A stretch of DNA of 64,000 nt from Luteimicrobium album (GCF_030161555.1 NZ_BSUK01000001.1:2170001-2234000); one strand, 5' to 3'. Positions 7,724-16,599 are shown, numbered from the stretch's first letter. A program made the numbers and translations. The notes: generated from the sequence alone by a model not told the origin.

Positions 7724-8501
7724 CCGAGCGAACCTACCGGGTCGCTGCCCAGCGGGGGCGTGTCCGTGGCCGGCGCGCCGTCGGGCGTGGCCGAGCCGGC
7801 GCCGTCGGACGCCGCGGCCCGCTCCCGCCGCTCCTTGGGCGGGTCGAACCGGTAGCCGACGTTCCGCACCGTGCCGATGAGCTGCTCGTGCTCGGGCCCG
7901 AGCTTGGCGCGCAGCCGCCGGACGTGGACGTCGACCGTGCGCGTGCCGCCGTAGTAGTCGTAGCCCCAGACCTCCTGGAGGAGCTGGGCGCGCGTGAACA
8001 CCCGGCCCGGGTGCTGGACGAGGTGCTTGAGGAGCTCGAACTCCTTGTACGTCAGGTCGACCGGCCGGCCCCGCAGGCGGGCCGTGTACCCGGACGCGTC
8101 GATCGTGAGCTCGCCCGCCGAGATCTCCTCGTTGTCGTCGCGCGCGCTCCCCGCGCCCCGTTCGACCGCGAGACGGATCCGGGCCTCGACCTCGGCCGGT
8201 CCGGCGTCGGACAGCACCACGTCCGACGCCCCCACTCGGCCGTGACGACGGTCAGCCCGCCCTCGGTCATCACGAGCATGAGGGGCACCGTCATGCCGGT
8301 CGCGCGCAGCAGGCGGCACGTGGTGCGGGCGGCCACGAGGTCGCGGCGCGCGTCGAGGAGCACCAGGTCGGCGTCCGGGGCGTCCACCAGGGCGGACGGC
8401 TCCATCGGCAGCACCCGTACCCGGTGCGAAAGCAGCCCGAGGGCCGGGAGGATCTCGACGGATCCTCCCGTCGTCGGGGTCAGCACGAGGAGCTGGGCCA
8501 C
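7720..8501 (-). CDS. glnR: GlnR, orphan OmpR-type nitrogen regulator (frame broken once)
   Basis: Global regulator of nitrogen metabolism in actinobacteria; controls glutamine synthetase, ammonium uptake and related genes. The N-terminal domain ([82 protein letters not shown]) matches GlnR and lacks the normal phosphorylation pocket set. The winged helix contains [25 protein letters not shown] and the [21 protein letters not shown] recognition region. A frame break at the C run 8229-8233 needs one more base (WGAS) to join the halves; repaired length 260. GTG start at 8501 with GGAGG eight bases upstream. Confidence 0.9.
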
Positions 8502-8700
8502 CTCGTCACCTCCACTCGGTGGTCGTGCGGCGCGTGTCGCCACGGTAGCGCCTCCGGGGCGTCGCCCCGCGCAGGGTGAGCCCGCGCACCGGGCGGATGG
8601 CCTGATCCGGGCGCAGATCTGGGACACTCGGAGGCGTGCCCACCCCCAGTCTCCCCGTGACGGCCCGCGCGTGCGGGACGTGTCCGGCCCTTGGCGACGC

Positions 8701-9432
8701 ATGAGGGCGACCACCCGCTCCGTCCTGACGGCCTGCCTCGCGGCGATGGTCGCGGTCGCCGCGTACTTCGGCACCGTGCCCCTCGCGGGGGCCGTCGTCG
8801 TGCTCGTCCTGCTGACGGCGATCGGCTGGCCCGGGCTCATGCACCTGCACGCGCGCGGCGCGTCGGGCTTCCTCGTGGCGCTCGTCGGGCTCGGCGCGGC
8901 GCTCGTCGTGGACGTCACCGACGGCGAGCCCGTGCTGCGGAACCTGCCCGTCGTCGTCGCGATGGGCCTGCTGCTGGCGTTCGTCAACGAGCTGGCCCGG
9001 CGTCGCCCGCGCGAGGACCTCGTCGCGAACGTGTCGGGCGAGGTCTCCGGGATCGTCGTCGCCGTGGGCTGCTCCGGCTGGCTCGCCGCGGGGCTGTCCG
9101 AGGAGGGCGCGGCGCTCGTCGTGAGCTGCGCCGTCGCGATCGCGGTGGCCGCCGTGGTGTGCTCGACGCCGCTCCGGGGCTGGGCGGGCATCGGTCTGGC
9201 CGTGGTGCTCGCCGCGGCCGCGGGGGCCGGCGTCGCGCGCGCCCTGCCGCGCATCGATTGGCCGTCCGGACTGTGGGCGGGCCTCGTCGCGGGCGTCGTG
9301 GTGACGTCGGTGACGGCGCTCTTCGGCCACGTGCCGACGGCGCGCGGCCGGTGGGCGTCCGCGAGCGCGGCCACCGTCCCCGTTGCGGTCGGTGGCATCC
9401 TGATCTTCGTGGTCGGTCGGCTCATCGGCTGA
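8701..9432 (+). CDS. Multi-pass membrane protein of unknown function
   Basis: 243 residues, nearly all hydrophobic, with about eight predicted membrane segments (for instance AMVAVAAYFGTVPLAGAVVV, GFLVALVGLGAALVV, GLAVVLAAAAGAGVA, VAVGGILIFVVGRLIG). A basic cytoplasmic loop NELARRRPREDL sits near the middle. It is divergent from glnR and followed 35 bases later by a thioredoxin-like gene and DUF4395, a trio that recurs next to glnR-like genes in actinobacteria as far as I recall. Start at 8701 is the first ATG; an in-frame GTG lies upstream at 8680. No function is assigned. Confidence 0.7.
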   Translation: MRATTRSVLTACLAAMVAVAAYFGTVPLAGAVVVLVLLTAIGWPGLMHLHARGASGFLVALVGLGAALVVDVTDGEPVLRNLPVVVAMGLLLAFVNELARRRPREDLVANVSGEVSGIVVAVGCSGWLAAGLSEEGAALVVSCAVAIAVAAVVCSTPLRGWAGIGLAVVLAAAAGAGVARALPRIDWPSGLWAGLVAGVVVTSVTALFGHVPTARGRWASASAATVPVAVGGILIFVVGRLIG

Positions 9433-9467
9433 CGCGTGGCCGCCGTCCGGGCGGCGAGGAGGTTCTC

Positions 9468-9928
9468 GTGCTGGTTCGCGTGCTGCTCGTGGTGGCCGTC
9501 GTCGTGGTCGCGCTCGCCCTCGGCGTGTGGTGGCGCTCGCGGCAGGGCGTCGTCCGGGTCACGGCGCCCGACGGCGCAGCCTCCGGCGCCGGCCCGTCCG
9601 GCGCGGGTGGCTCGCTCGACGCGGGCGTGGCGTGGCGCGAGCGAGGGTCGAGCTCGCCGGCACGGCGACGTTCGTGCAGTTCTCGACGGACCACTGCGGC
9701 CCGTGCCGCGCGACGTCGCGCGTCCTCGGGGAGCTTGTCGCACGGCGTGACGATGTCTCGCACAGCGAGATGGACATCGACCGGAACCTGGACCTGGTGC
9801 GACGCTTCTCGGTGCTGCGCGCACCCACGGTGCTCGTGCTCGACCGGGACGGCTGCGAGGTCGCCCGGATGACCGGGGCCGTCGGCCGCGCGCAGGCCGA
9901 GCAGGCGCTCGCCGTCGTCGGGGCGTGA
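9468..9928 (+). CDS. Membrane-anchored thioredoxin-like protein (frame broken once)
   Basis: Starts at GTG 9468 behind GAGGAGG with one N-terminal membrane anchor (VLLVVAVVVVALALGVWW). The thioredoxin domain follows in the next frame: ATFVQFSTDHCGPCRATSRVLGEL with the redox motif CGPC, then MDIDRNLDLVRRFSVLRAPTVLVLDRDG with the conserved cis-Pro. One base is missing around 9640-9647; total repaired length 153 residues. Expected outside the membrane or at its face as a disulfide reductant. The downstream DUF4395 protein is its usual partner, suggesting a thiol-handling membrane pair. Confidence 0.8.
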
Positions 9929-9980
9929 CCCGGCGTCGCAGGCGAATCGCTCGTCCGCGCCACCCCACGCAGGAGCCCCG

Positions 9981-10460
9981 ATGACCGAGCACGAGCCCCA
10001 GACCGGCGCCACGAGCGCCGTGACCGCACCCGCGGGGATCGATCCGCGCGGCCCCCGGTTCGGCGCCGGCGTGACCGCGGTCCTGCTGGCCGTCGTCCTC
10101 CTGCTCGCCGGGACGTCCGTCGCGGTGTGGCTCCTGCTGGTCGTCGTGCTGTCCTTCGCGCTCGGCGCGGCGCGCGGGTCGCAGGGCACGTGGCAGGGCG
10201 CGCTGTTCCGCCTCCTCGTGCGTCCTCGTCTCGCCCCGCCGAACGACCTCGAGGACCCGCGACCGCCTCGCTTCGCGCAGCTCGTCGGGCTGATCATCAC
10301 GGGGGTCGGGTTCGTCCTCGGGGCCGCGGGCGTGGGCGCCGCGGTCCCGGTCGCCGCCGCGCTCGCGCTCGTCGCGGCCGTGCTCAACGCCGTCTTCGAC
10401 TTCTGCCTCGGTTGCGAGCTCTACGTGCTGCTGCGGCGCCTGCGTCCGTCGGCGGCCTGA
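9981..10460 (+). CDS. DUF4395 membrane protein
   Basis: 159 residues. N-terminal cytoplasmic segment IDPRGPRFGAGVTAVLL, then four membrane helices, and the family signature at the C-terminus, NAVFDFCLGCELYVLLRRL, with a CxxC pair in or near the membrane. A role in membrane thiol chemistry is inferred from the CxxC and from the thioredoxin gene 53 bases upstream. The start ATG is preceded by AGGAGCCCCG. Confidence 0.8.
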   Translation: MTEHEPQTGATSAVTAPAGIDPRGPRFGAGVTAVLLAVVLLLAGTSVAVWLLLVVVLSFALGAARGSQGTWQGALFRLLVRPRLAPPNDLEDPRPPRFAQLVGLIITGVGFVLGAAGVGAAVPVAAALALVAAVLNAVFDFCLGCELYVLLRRLRPSAA

Positions 10461-10517
10461 GACTCGCACTCCCGTTCCGCGACTGAGAACGGGTGGCCGC
10501 TCTGCCTCGCGGCGGCT

Positions 10518-11045
10518 TCAGGCAGGGCGGGGCGCTCCGCCGCCGATGACGCCCGCCCGGCGGGCCGCGGCCACGACCTTCGACGCGGCGGTGTGGATCT
10601 CGGCGAGCTCGTCGATCGTGAGCCCCGTCGCCGAGGCGATCGCGGGCGGGACCTTCGCCGCCTCTGCCCGTAGCGACCGTCCGCGGTCGGTGAGGCGCAC
10701 GTGCACGACGCGCGCGTCGTCGGCGGAGCGCTCGCGCGTCAGGAGCCCGGCGGCCTCGAGGCGGCGCAGCAGGGGCGAGAGCGTGCCGGCGTCGAGGGCC
10801 AGGCGGTCGGCCAGGTCCGTCACCGTCCCGGGCCGTCCGGCGGTGTCGTCCTGCCACAGCGCGAGGAGCACCAGGTACTGCGGGTGCGTGATGCCGAGCG
10901 GCTCGAGCAGGGGCCGGTAGAGCGCGACGAGGCCGCGTGCGCCTGCGGACAGCGCGAAGCAGACCTGCGACTCGAGCGCGAGCGGGTCGTCGCGCAGGCG
11001 GTCGGCCGTGGTGGGCTCGCTGGTGTGCTCGACGGTGGTGGCCAC
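10518..11045 (-). CDS. MarR/OhrR-family redox regulator
   Basis: 175 residues. Winged-helix MarR fold: LEPLGITHPQYLVLLALWQ, VTDLADRLALDAGTLSPLLRRLEAAGLLTRERS and the wing DARVVHVRLTDRG. A single Cys in the first helix (ESQVCFALSAGARGLVALY) is where OhrR senses organic peroxides, and LGITHPQYLVLLALW is typical of that branch. GTG start at 11045; the ATG at 11053 is out of frame. Divergent from a small unknown gene, with a 15-base palindrome between them. Organic-hydroperoxide sensing is likely, but no ohr gene is adjacent. Confidence 0.8.
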   Translation of the reverse strand: MATTVEHTSEPTTADRLRDDPLALESQVCFALSAGARGLVALYRPLLEPLGITHPQYLVLLALWQDDTAGRPGTVTDLADRLALDAGTLSPLLRRLEAAGLLTRERSADDARVVHVRLTDRGRSLRAEAAKVPPAIASATGLTIDELAEIHTAASKVVAAARRAGVIGGGAPRPA

Positions 11046-11097
11046 CCCGCCATCGTAGGCCGGGACCCGGAGATGTAGGGTGGGCCAAAGAGTGGTG

Positions 11098-11112
11098 CAC
11101 CAAGTATTGGTG
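11098..11112. promoter_or_regulatory. Candidate MarR/OhrR operator
   Basis: CACCAAGTATTGGTG has perfect 6-base arms around GTA. It lies 53 bases upstream of the regulator start and just ahead of the divergent small gene. On the minus strand its TTGGTG half could double as a -35 element with CTACAT about 18 bases on. Size and AT-rich centre fit MarR operators. Confidence 0.5.
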
Positions 11113-11121
11113 GTCCAAGAG

Positions 11122-11370
11122 ATGCCGACGATCGGAGTCCCCGTGCGACGACGACAGCGCCGCCCGAGCCGCAGCGGGCGCGCCCTCAGCGACCGCCTCG
11201 ACACGGCGTTCCTGCCGTTCTTCGGTCCGGCGCAGGTCAGCCCCATCCACGCCGTCGGCGAGGTGTCGGACCACGCGCGCGAGCGCGAGAAGCGGATCCG
11301 GACCGTCTACGAGCGCGTCGTCGGGCCGGACGGGCACGCGTACGTCGTCGAGCGGGACGTCACGGACTGA
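11122..11370 (+). CDS. Small basic hypothetical protein
   Basis: 82 residues from the ATG at 11122 (a GTG at 11080 would add 14). Very basic N-terminus (VPVRRRQRRPSRSGRALSD), then LDTAFLPFFGPAQVSPIHAVGE and a charged C-terminal helix ending YERVVGPDGHAYVVERDVTD. No membrane segment or known motif. It diverges from the OhrR-type gene across the palindrome at 11098-11112, so it may belong to that regulon. Function unknown. Confidence 0.55.
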   Translation: MPTIGVPVRRRQRRPSRSGRALSDRLDTAFLPFFGPAQVSPIHAVGEVSDHAREREKRIRTVYERVVGPDGHAYVVERDVTD

Positions 11371-11410
11371 CCGGCGGCGGGCGAGCTGTCGTCCGCCGCC
11401 GGTCCGCGTC

Positions 11411-12424
11411 TCAGGACGCGCCGAGCAGCTCGAGCGTGTCGATGACGCGGTTCGAGAAGCCCCACTCGTTGTCGTACCAGGCGACGACCTTGACGTTCCG
11501 CCCGTCGACGCGGGTCAGCGCCGAGTCGAAGATCGACGACGCCGGGTTCCCGGTGATGTCCGACGACACCAGCGGGTCGTCCGAGTACTCGAGGATCCCC
11601 GCGAGCCGGCCGTCGGCGGCGGCCCGGTAGGCGGCGAGGACGTCGTCGCGCGTGACGTCCCGCGCGACGACGGTGTTGAGCTCGACGATCGACCCGACCG
11701 GCACGGGCACCCGGATCGAGTCGCCCGACAGCTTGCCGTCGAGCTGGGGCAGGACGAGCCCGATCGCCTTGGCCGCGCCCGTCGTCGTCGGGACGATGTT
11801 CTCGGCGGCCGCGCGGGCGCGGCGCGGGTCGCGGTGAGGTCCGTCCTGGAGGTTCTGCTCCTGCGTGTAGGCGTGGACGGTCGTCATGAACCCGTGCTCG
11901 ATGCCCGCGAGCTCGTCGAGGACCTGCGCGAGCGGCGCGAGGGCGTTCGTGGTGCACGACGCGTTCGAGACGATCGTGTGCTTCGCCGGGTCGTAGGCGT
12001 CGGTGTTCACGCCCGGGGCCAGGGTCACGTCCGCGCCGGCGGACGGGGCGCTCACGAGGACGCGGCGCGCGCCGGCGTCGAGGTGCGCGCGGGCGTCGCT
12101 GGCCGCGGTGAAGCGCCCGGTCGACTCGAGCGCCACGTCGACGCCGAGCTCGGCCCACGGGAGCTTCGCGGGCTCGCGCTCGGCGAGCACCCGGATGCGG
12201 CGGCCGTCGACGACGAGGTCGTCCCCGTCGACGGACACGGGCCGCCCGAGGCGCCCGGCCGTGGTGTCGAACGCGAGCAGGCGCGCGAGCGCGGCGGGCT
12301 CGGTGAGGTCGTTCACGGCGACGACCTCGATGCCGGTGTCGTCGCGCTCGAGGAGCGCGCGGAGCACGTTGCGCCCGATCCGGCCGAAGCCGTTGATCGC
12401 GACGCGGGTGGGGGTGCGGGTCAT
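11411..12424 (-). CDS. gap: Glyceraldehyde-3-phosphate dehydrogenase, type I
   Basis: 337 residues. NAD-binding start VAINGFGRIGRNVLRALLE, active-site SNASCTTNALAPL with the catalytic Cys, HAYTQEQNLQDGPHRDPRRAR, and the C-terminal WYDNEWGFSNRVIDTLELL. Catalyses G3P + NAD(+) + Pi to 1,3-bisphosphoglycerate in glycolysis. ATG at 12424 behind GAGGAGAACC. It stands alone next to a GlxA-type regulator, not in a gap-pgk-tpi cluster, so it may be a second, conditionally used copy. A Leu34-Asp-Asp region (AVNDLTEP) fits NAD preference. Confidence 0.9.
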   Translation of the reverse strand: MTRTPTRVAINGFGRIGRNVLRALLERDDTGIEVVAVNDLTEPAALARLLAFDTTAGRLGRPVSVDGDDLVVDGRRIRVLAEREPAKLPWAELGVDVALESTGRFTAASDARAHLDAGARRVLVSAPSAGADVTLAPGVNTDAYDPAKHTIVSNASCTTNALAPLAQVLDELAGIEHGFMTTVHAYTQEQNLQDGPHRDPRRARAAAENIVPTTTGAAKAIGLVLPQLDGKLSGDSIRVPVPVGSIVELNTVVARDVTRDDVLAAYRAAADGRLAGILEYSDDPLVSSDITGNPASSIFDSALTRVDGRNVKVVAWYDNEWGFSNRVIDTLELLGAS

Positions 12425-12542
12425 GGGAAGGTTCTCCTCTCGGTTCCTCACCAGGCTCGCGCGTGGCACGCGTCACAGACAGGGGCGCCCGCGCCAGGGT
12501 CCGCAAGGATCGCGCCAGCCCCGTCGCCTCCGACGACTGCGG

Positions 12543-13474
12543 CTACTCGCCGCGCGCGAACGTCCGCCGGTACTCGGTGGGCGTCGTCCCGAGGACCCGC
12601 TGGAAGTGGAGACGTAGGTTCGCGCCCGTCCCCAGCCCGACGTCGTCGGCGATCTGCTCGACGCTGCGCTCGGACCGTTCGAGCAGCTCGCGGGCGAGGT
12701 CGACGCGCGCTCGCAGGACCCACTGCATGGGCGTGCAGCCGGTGTCGGCGGCGAAGCGCCGGGAGAAGGTCCGCGGCGAGACGGCGGCGTGCCGCGCGAG
12801 CACCTCGAGGGTGAGCGGCCGGTCGAGCCGGTGCAGCGCCCACTCGCGCGTCGCGGCGAACCGCTCGCCGAGCGGCTCGGGCACGCTGCGCGGCACGTAC
12901 TGCGCCTGCCCGCCGCTGCGGTACGGTGCGGCGACGAGCCGGCGCGCGGCATGGTTGGACGCCGCGACGCCCAGGTCGCCCCGCAGCACGTGCAGGCACA
13001 GGTCGATGCCCGACGCCGCGCCCGCCGACGTGAGCACGCTTCCTCGTCGACGAACAGCACGTTCTCGTCGACCCGGACGCGCGGGTGCTTGGCGGCGAGC
13101 GCCCGCGTGTAGTGCCAGTGCGTCGTCGCGCGGCGCCCGTCGAGGAGGCCGGTCGCCGCGAGCGCGAACGCTCCTGTGGAGATCGCGGCGAGCCGGGCGC
13201 CGCGCCCGTGGGCCCCGACCAGGGCGTCGACGACGCGGCGTGGCGGGTCCTCGCGGTCCGGGAACCGGTAGCCCGGGACGAAGACGACGTCCGCCCACTC
13301 GAGCGCCTCCAGCCCCGACGCCACGTGGTACGCCAGGCCGTCGCCGCCGGTCACGAGCCCGGGCGCCGCCCCGCACACGCGCACCTCGTACGGCATGCTC
13401 GGGCGCGTCGTGAAGACCTGCGCGGGGATCCCGACGTCGAGCGGCTTCGCGCCCTCGAGCACGAGCACGGCGAC
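12543..13474 (-). CDS. GlxA-family AraC regulator with DJ-1/PfpI domain (frame broken once)
   Basis: N-terminal DJ-1/PfpI-like sensor domain (LVLEGAKPLDVGIPAQVFT, DVVFVPGYRF, ISTGAFALAATGLLDGRRATTHW) and C-terminal AraC helix-turn-helix pair (LEVLARHAAVSPRTFSRRFAADTG, VEQIADDVGLGTGANLRLHFQR). The halves are joined by VDEGSVLTSAGAASGIDLCLHVL once one base is restored near 13042; total about 311 residues. The usual catalytic Cys position has SerThr (AISTGAF), as in most GlxA regulators. The start is uncertain: GTG at 13474 or 13468, with no clear ribosome site. Gap follows 118 bases downstream on the same strand, but no regulatory link can be shown. Confidence 0.8.
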
Positions 13475-13576
13475 ACGGCGGAGGCGGTCGGGGGCGGCGT
13501 CAGGGTGGGAGCCGGGGTCGGCGGCTGCGGGGAGGACACGGCCGCACGGTAGGCACGTGTGCCGCCGCGCGTCGCG

Positions 13577-14140
13577 TCAGGGGTCCACGAGGTCCGCGAG
13601 CTCGGCCGCCAACCGCGCCGACCACGGCTGCGCCTCGACCCACGGCAGGTGCCGGTCGAGCCAGCCGCACAGGTCGCGGACGGCGTCGGACAGGGCGCCG
13701 GCGAGCTCCAGGTCGTCGACGCCCAGCGGGCGGTGCCGCCACGTGACCGGCCCGCGCGCGGGCGCAGGAAGCGGAGCGTCGAGCCGCGCCGGGCGAGCCG
13801 TGGGCGCGGGGTACAGCTCGAGCGCGTCCCGCACCCAGACGGCGACGGCGTCGTAGACGTCGAGCGCCCGCGACGGGTCGGTGCGCCCAGCGCGGTCCCG
13901 GACGACCGCGGGCAGGTCTCGCAGGGCGTGCGCGAGCCGGGCGTGGCACCCGGCGCAGAGCACGCCGTGCGCGGCCGGCCGGGGCAGGCAGCCGTCGCAG
14001 CACGGGTCGGCGCACCCGGGGCGGTGGTGGGCCGGGTGGGCGCACCCGGCCGCGCAGGGTGCGAGGCGGGGGCGGCTGCGGGCGTCCGGCCCGCTCCGGA
14101 CGACGGAGAGGTGCGGCGGGCCTGGAGGGTCGTGGAGCAC
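13577..14140 (-). CDS. Cys-rich N-terminus hypothetical protein
   Basis: 187 residues. The first 70 carry nine Cys and several His (APCAAGCAHPAHHRPGCADPC, CDGCLPRPAAHG, VLCAGCHARL), which looks like one or two zinc-binding knuckles; C-DGC-LPRPAAHG-LCAGCH recalls a zinc ribbon. The remaining 110 are helical with many Trp and Arg (RHRPLGVDDLELAGALSD, LDRHLPWVEAQPW). GTG start at 14140, seven bases after the stop of a 43-residue membrane peptide gene; three genes here form one unit. Nucleic-acid or protein binding through the zinc sites is inference; I do not recognise the family. Confidence 0.65.
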   Translation of the reverse strand: MLHDPPGPPHLSVVRSGPDARSRPRLAPCAAGCAHPAHHRPGCADPCCDGCLPRPAAHGVLCAGCHARLAHALRDLPAVVRDRAGRTDPSRALDVYDAVAVWVRDALELYPAPTARPARLDAPLPAPARGPVTWRHRPLGVDDLELAGALSDAVRDLCGWLDRHLPWVEAQPWSARLAAELADLVDP

Positions 14141-14147
14141 GGGGGCC

Positions 14148-14279
14148 TCAGCGGGTCAGGGCGCCGGCGACGAGGCCGGCCGCCAGCCCGACGACGACGC
14201 ACACGGGCGCGAGCACGACGGGCGACGTCCGCGGGCGACGCCTCAGGAAGGCACCGACCCGTCCCCAGAGCGCGCTCAC
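14148..14279 (-). CDS. 43-residue single-pass membrane peptide
   Basis: GTG start overlaps the stop of the upstream gene by four bases (GTGA). Sequence: a basic N-terminus (WGRVGAFLRRRPRTS) and one hydrophobic helix PVVLAPVCVVVGLAAGLVAG ending ALTR. It is coded in the same way as its neighbours and sits inside a tight three-gene unit, which supports it being real despite its length. Function unknown. Confidence 0.5.
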   Translation of the reverse strand: MSALWGRVGAFLRRRPRTSPVVLAPVCVVVGLAAGLVAGALTR

Positions 14280-14500
14280 GCTCCCACCCGCTGCAGGTGG
14301 CGGCACACCGTCTCGACGCCGGTCGGGCCGAGCGCGGCGCGCAGGCTGACGAGTGCGACCTCGCAGGTCGCGTCCCGCAACGCGGCCTCGGACCAGCGGT
14401 CGGCGAGAAGGAACAGCGTGACGGCGTCGTTCGCCGCGTAGGCGGTGAGGTAGTCGGCGCCCAGGCGCAGGAGCGCCGGGCGGTCGGTGGGGCGTGTCAT
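14276..14500 (-). CDS. 74-residue helical hypothetical protein
   Basis: From ATG 14500: RPALLRLGADYLTAYAANDA, LFLLADRWSEAALRDATCEV and LRAALGPTGVETVCRHLQRVGA. The repeated short helices and two Cys give no family match. It heads the unit with the 43-residue peptide and the Cys-rich protein, and diverges from the sigma/anti-sigma gene 140 bases away, so the two units may share a promoter region. A longer in-frame start at 14599 runs into that promoter and is less likely. Confidence 0.5.
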   Translation of the reverse strand: MTRPTDRPALLRLGADYLTAYAANDAVTLFLLADRWSEAALRDATCEVALVSLRAALGPTGVETVCRHLQRVGA

Positions 14501-14640
14501 GCCCTCTGGACGCGGGGACCGGCCCGAAGTCACACGGTTCTCGGCATGAGTTTTTTGGGAATCGGCCGGACACCGATGACATAGTGGGCCGGCTGACATA
14601 GTGGGCTGGCCGGGACGACGGCGAGGGAGGGACGACGACC

Positions 14641-16191
14641 GTGGAGGACACGAGCGCCTGGGCGCAGCACCGCCCGCGCGTGGTTGCCGCCGTAGCGTCC
14701 GCGGTCCGCGGCGTCGACCCGGAGGAGTCCGCGAGCCGCGCGCTCGTCAAGATGCTCCGCCTGGCCGACGACGGTGTCACGTTCGACGCCCCTCTCGCCT
14801 ACTGGCGGCGCGCGGCCGTCAACGAGGCGTACTCGCTCGTCCGTGAGGTCGAGCGTGCGCGACCGGTCGAGGACGACGTGCTCGCCGGCCTCGCCCCGGC
14901 CGCGCCGGACGCCGCCGCCCTCGAGGCCGAGCGCCAGGCCGACATCGACATGCTGCGCCGCGCGCTCGACGGGCTGACCGGCGCGGACCGCGACCTGCTG
15001 TGGAGCCGTCACGTCGACGAGCGGTCGGTGACGGCCATCGCGGAGGACCTCGAGGTGCGGCCGCACGCGGTCACGGTGCGGCTGCGCCGGGCCGAGGAGC
15101 GGCTCGCGGCGGGCTTCGCCGCGGCGCACGCCGCGCTCACCGACGAGGCCGGCTGCCGCACGGCGCGGGCCGGGATGCACGGGTACCTCAAGGGCCGCCT
15201 CAGCGCCCGACGACGCCGCGAGCTCGAGCAGCACGTCGACGGCTGCGCCGCGTGCACGCGGGCGTTCATCGACGTGCGGGAGGTCTCGTGGGGCCTCAAG
15301 GCGATCGCGCCGTGGCTGGGTGCGGGAGCCTTCAAGGGCGCGGCAGCGCTCGCGGGGACGGCGGGCGGCGCGGCTGCGGTCGGGGGCTCGCGCTGGGGCC
15401 GCGCCACGACGACGGCGGTCGTCGCGGGCGGGGTCCTCGTCGTCGTCGCGGGCCTCGCGAGCGCGATGGTGCTCGCGCCCGACGACGACCCCGCGTCGCC
15501 GGCGCCGACCGGCACCACGGTCGCTGCGGCGGGCGGGGACCGTACGGGCTCGGGCGGAGGAGCCCCGGCCGACTCGGGCTCTGACCTCGGCTCCGTGCTC
15601 CCGGCGAGCCCGACGCCGTCCGCCCCTGCCCCGAGCTCCGTCCCGTCGGACCGCCCGAGCGCCCCGGCCGCGGACGGGCCCGTCCCTGCGCCGACGGCCG
15701 CCAGCCGCGGCGACGACACCCGGCGGGCCACGACCCCGGCGAGCGAGCCGACGTCGTCGTCGGACCCGACCGGCACCACCGCGCCGACGAGCAGTCCGAC
15801 GGCTCCCGCGACCGCGGGACCGACCACCCCGTCGTCCTCGCCCACCGCCCCCGCCGGGCCGAGCGGCACGCCGGCGCCGCCGTCGTCACCCTCGCCGACG
15901 CCGCCACCCACGACACCCTCGCCCACACCGTCGCCGACGCCGTCGGCGGAACTCACGCCGCAGACCTCCACCGTCGAGCTCCCGGTCCACGACCTGCGGC
16001 TCGGCCTCTACCGGGTCGCGGCGAGCGACGGTGTGACGATCACGGGCGTGAGCGCGCCGTACGCGGACACCTGGGTCTACCGGGTGCGCGACCGCTGGTA
16101 CGTCCAGGTCTGGCGCAGCGGCAGCCCGCACGTGGTCACCGTGACGTTCACGGGCCCGGCGGGCTCGAGCGTGTGGCTGCGCCCGGCCTGA
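14641..16191 (+). CDS. ECF-type sigma factor fused to zinc anti-sigma domain, membrane helix and extracellular domain
   Basis: 516 residues in one frame. Residues 1-75 resemble sigma region 2; 105-160 are region 4 (LTGADRDLLWSRHVDERSVTAIAEDLEVRPHAVTVRLRRAEE). Residues 179-209 form a zinc anti-sigma motif, H198-x3-C202-x2-C205 (LEQHVDGCAAC). One membrane helix at about 257-279 is followed by a Ser/Thr/Pro stalk (281-440) and a C-terminal beta-rich extracellular module (VELPVHDLRLGLYRVAASDGV to the end). Some actinobacterial ECF groups carry such tails. Release of the sigma part would need proteolysis or a conformational signal. GTG start at 14641. No separate anti-sigma gene is present. Confidence 0.8.
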   Translation: MEDTSAWAQHRPRVVAAVASAVRGVDPEESASRALVKMLRLADDGVTFDAPLAYWRRAAVNEAYSLVREVERARPVEDDVLAGLAPAAPDAAALEAERQADIDMLRRALDGLTGADRDLLWSRHVDERSVTAIAEDLEVRPHAVTVRLRRAEERLAAGFAAAHAALTDEAGCRTARAGMHGYLKGRLSARRRRELEQHVDGCAACTRAFIDVREVSWGLKAIAPWLGAGAFKGAAALAGTAGGAAAVGGSRWGRATTTAVVAGGVLVVVAGLASAMVLAPDDDPASPAPTGTTVAAAGGDRTGSGGGAPADSGSDLGSVLPASPTPSAPAPSSVPSDRPSAPAADGPVPAPTAASRGDDTRRATTPASEPTSSSDPTGTTAPTSSPTAPATAGPTTPSSSPTAPAGPSGTPAPPSSPSPTPPPTTPSPTPSPTPSAELTPQTSTVELPVHDLRLGLYRVAASDGVTITGVSAPYADTWVYRVRDRWYVQVWRSGSPHVVTVTFTGPAGSSVWLRPA

Positions 16192-16201
16192 GCCGTCGGC
16201 C

Positions 16202-16599
16202 TCAGTAGACGAGCGCCTGGGCGCCCGGCGCCAGGGCTTCCTCCACGAACACGGGAGCGCCGGCGATCCGGACGCCCGGCAGGACGTCGTCGGGCGTGAT
16301 CCCGCGCCGCGCCGCGCACTGCGTGCAGACGGTCACCGTGCCGGCGGCGAGCACCGCGTCCAGGAGGTCGGGGAGCGGTGCCGCGTGCTCGAGGACGAGC
16401 TCCGCCGCGCGCCCGGGCACCCCGAACCAGGCGGCCTCGCCCGTGAGCCACAGGCTCACCGGCACGCCGGCGGCGACCGCGGCCGCGGCCACGGTGAACG
16501 CCTGGTTCGCGGCCTCGGGACGGTCGGCGCCGCTCGTGGTCTTCACGACGAGCGTGCGGCTCGGCGTCGAGGAGGGGCGGGTTCGGGTGTGGTCGTCAC
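16202..16599 (-). CDS. DsrE family protein (probable frame break near the start)
   Basis: From GTG 16546 the protein reads KTTSGADRPEAANQAFTVAAAA, VPVSLWLTGEAAWFGVPG, VTVCTQCAARRGI and GVRIAGAPVFVEEAL: a DsrE/DsrF-like sulfur-relay fold of about 115-130 residues with a CTQC pair. Family members start with RTLVVKTTSGAD, which is exactly what precedes if one base is added at the G run 16574-16577 and translation begins at GTG 16599. Role in sulfur transfer or a mere structural homologue cannot be told. It converges on the sigma-fusion gene. Confidence 0.7.

Noticed and set aside
8052..10469. An 805-codon minus-strand frame over the membrane/thioredoxin/DUF4395 genes
   Set aside because: Antisense shadow; only its end, the GlnR N-terminus, is real.
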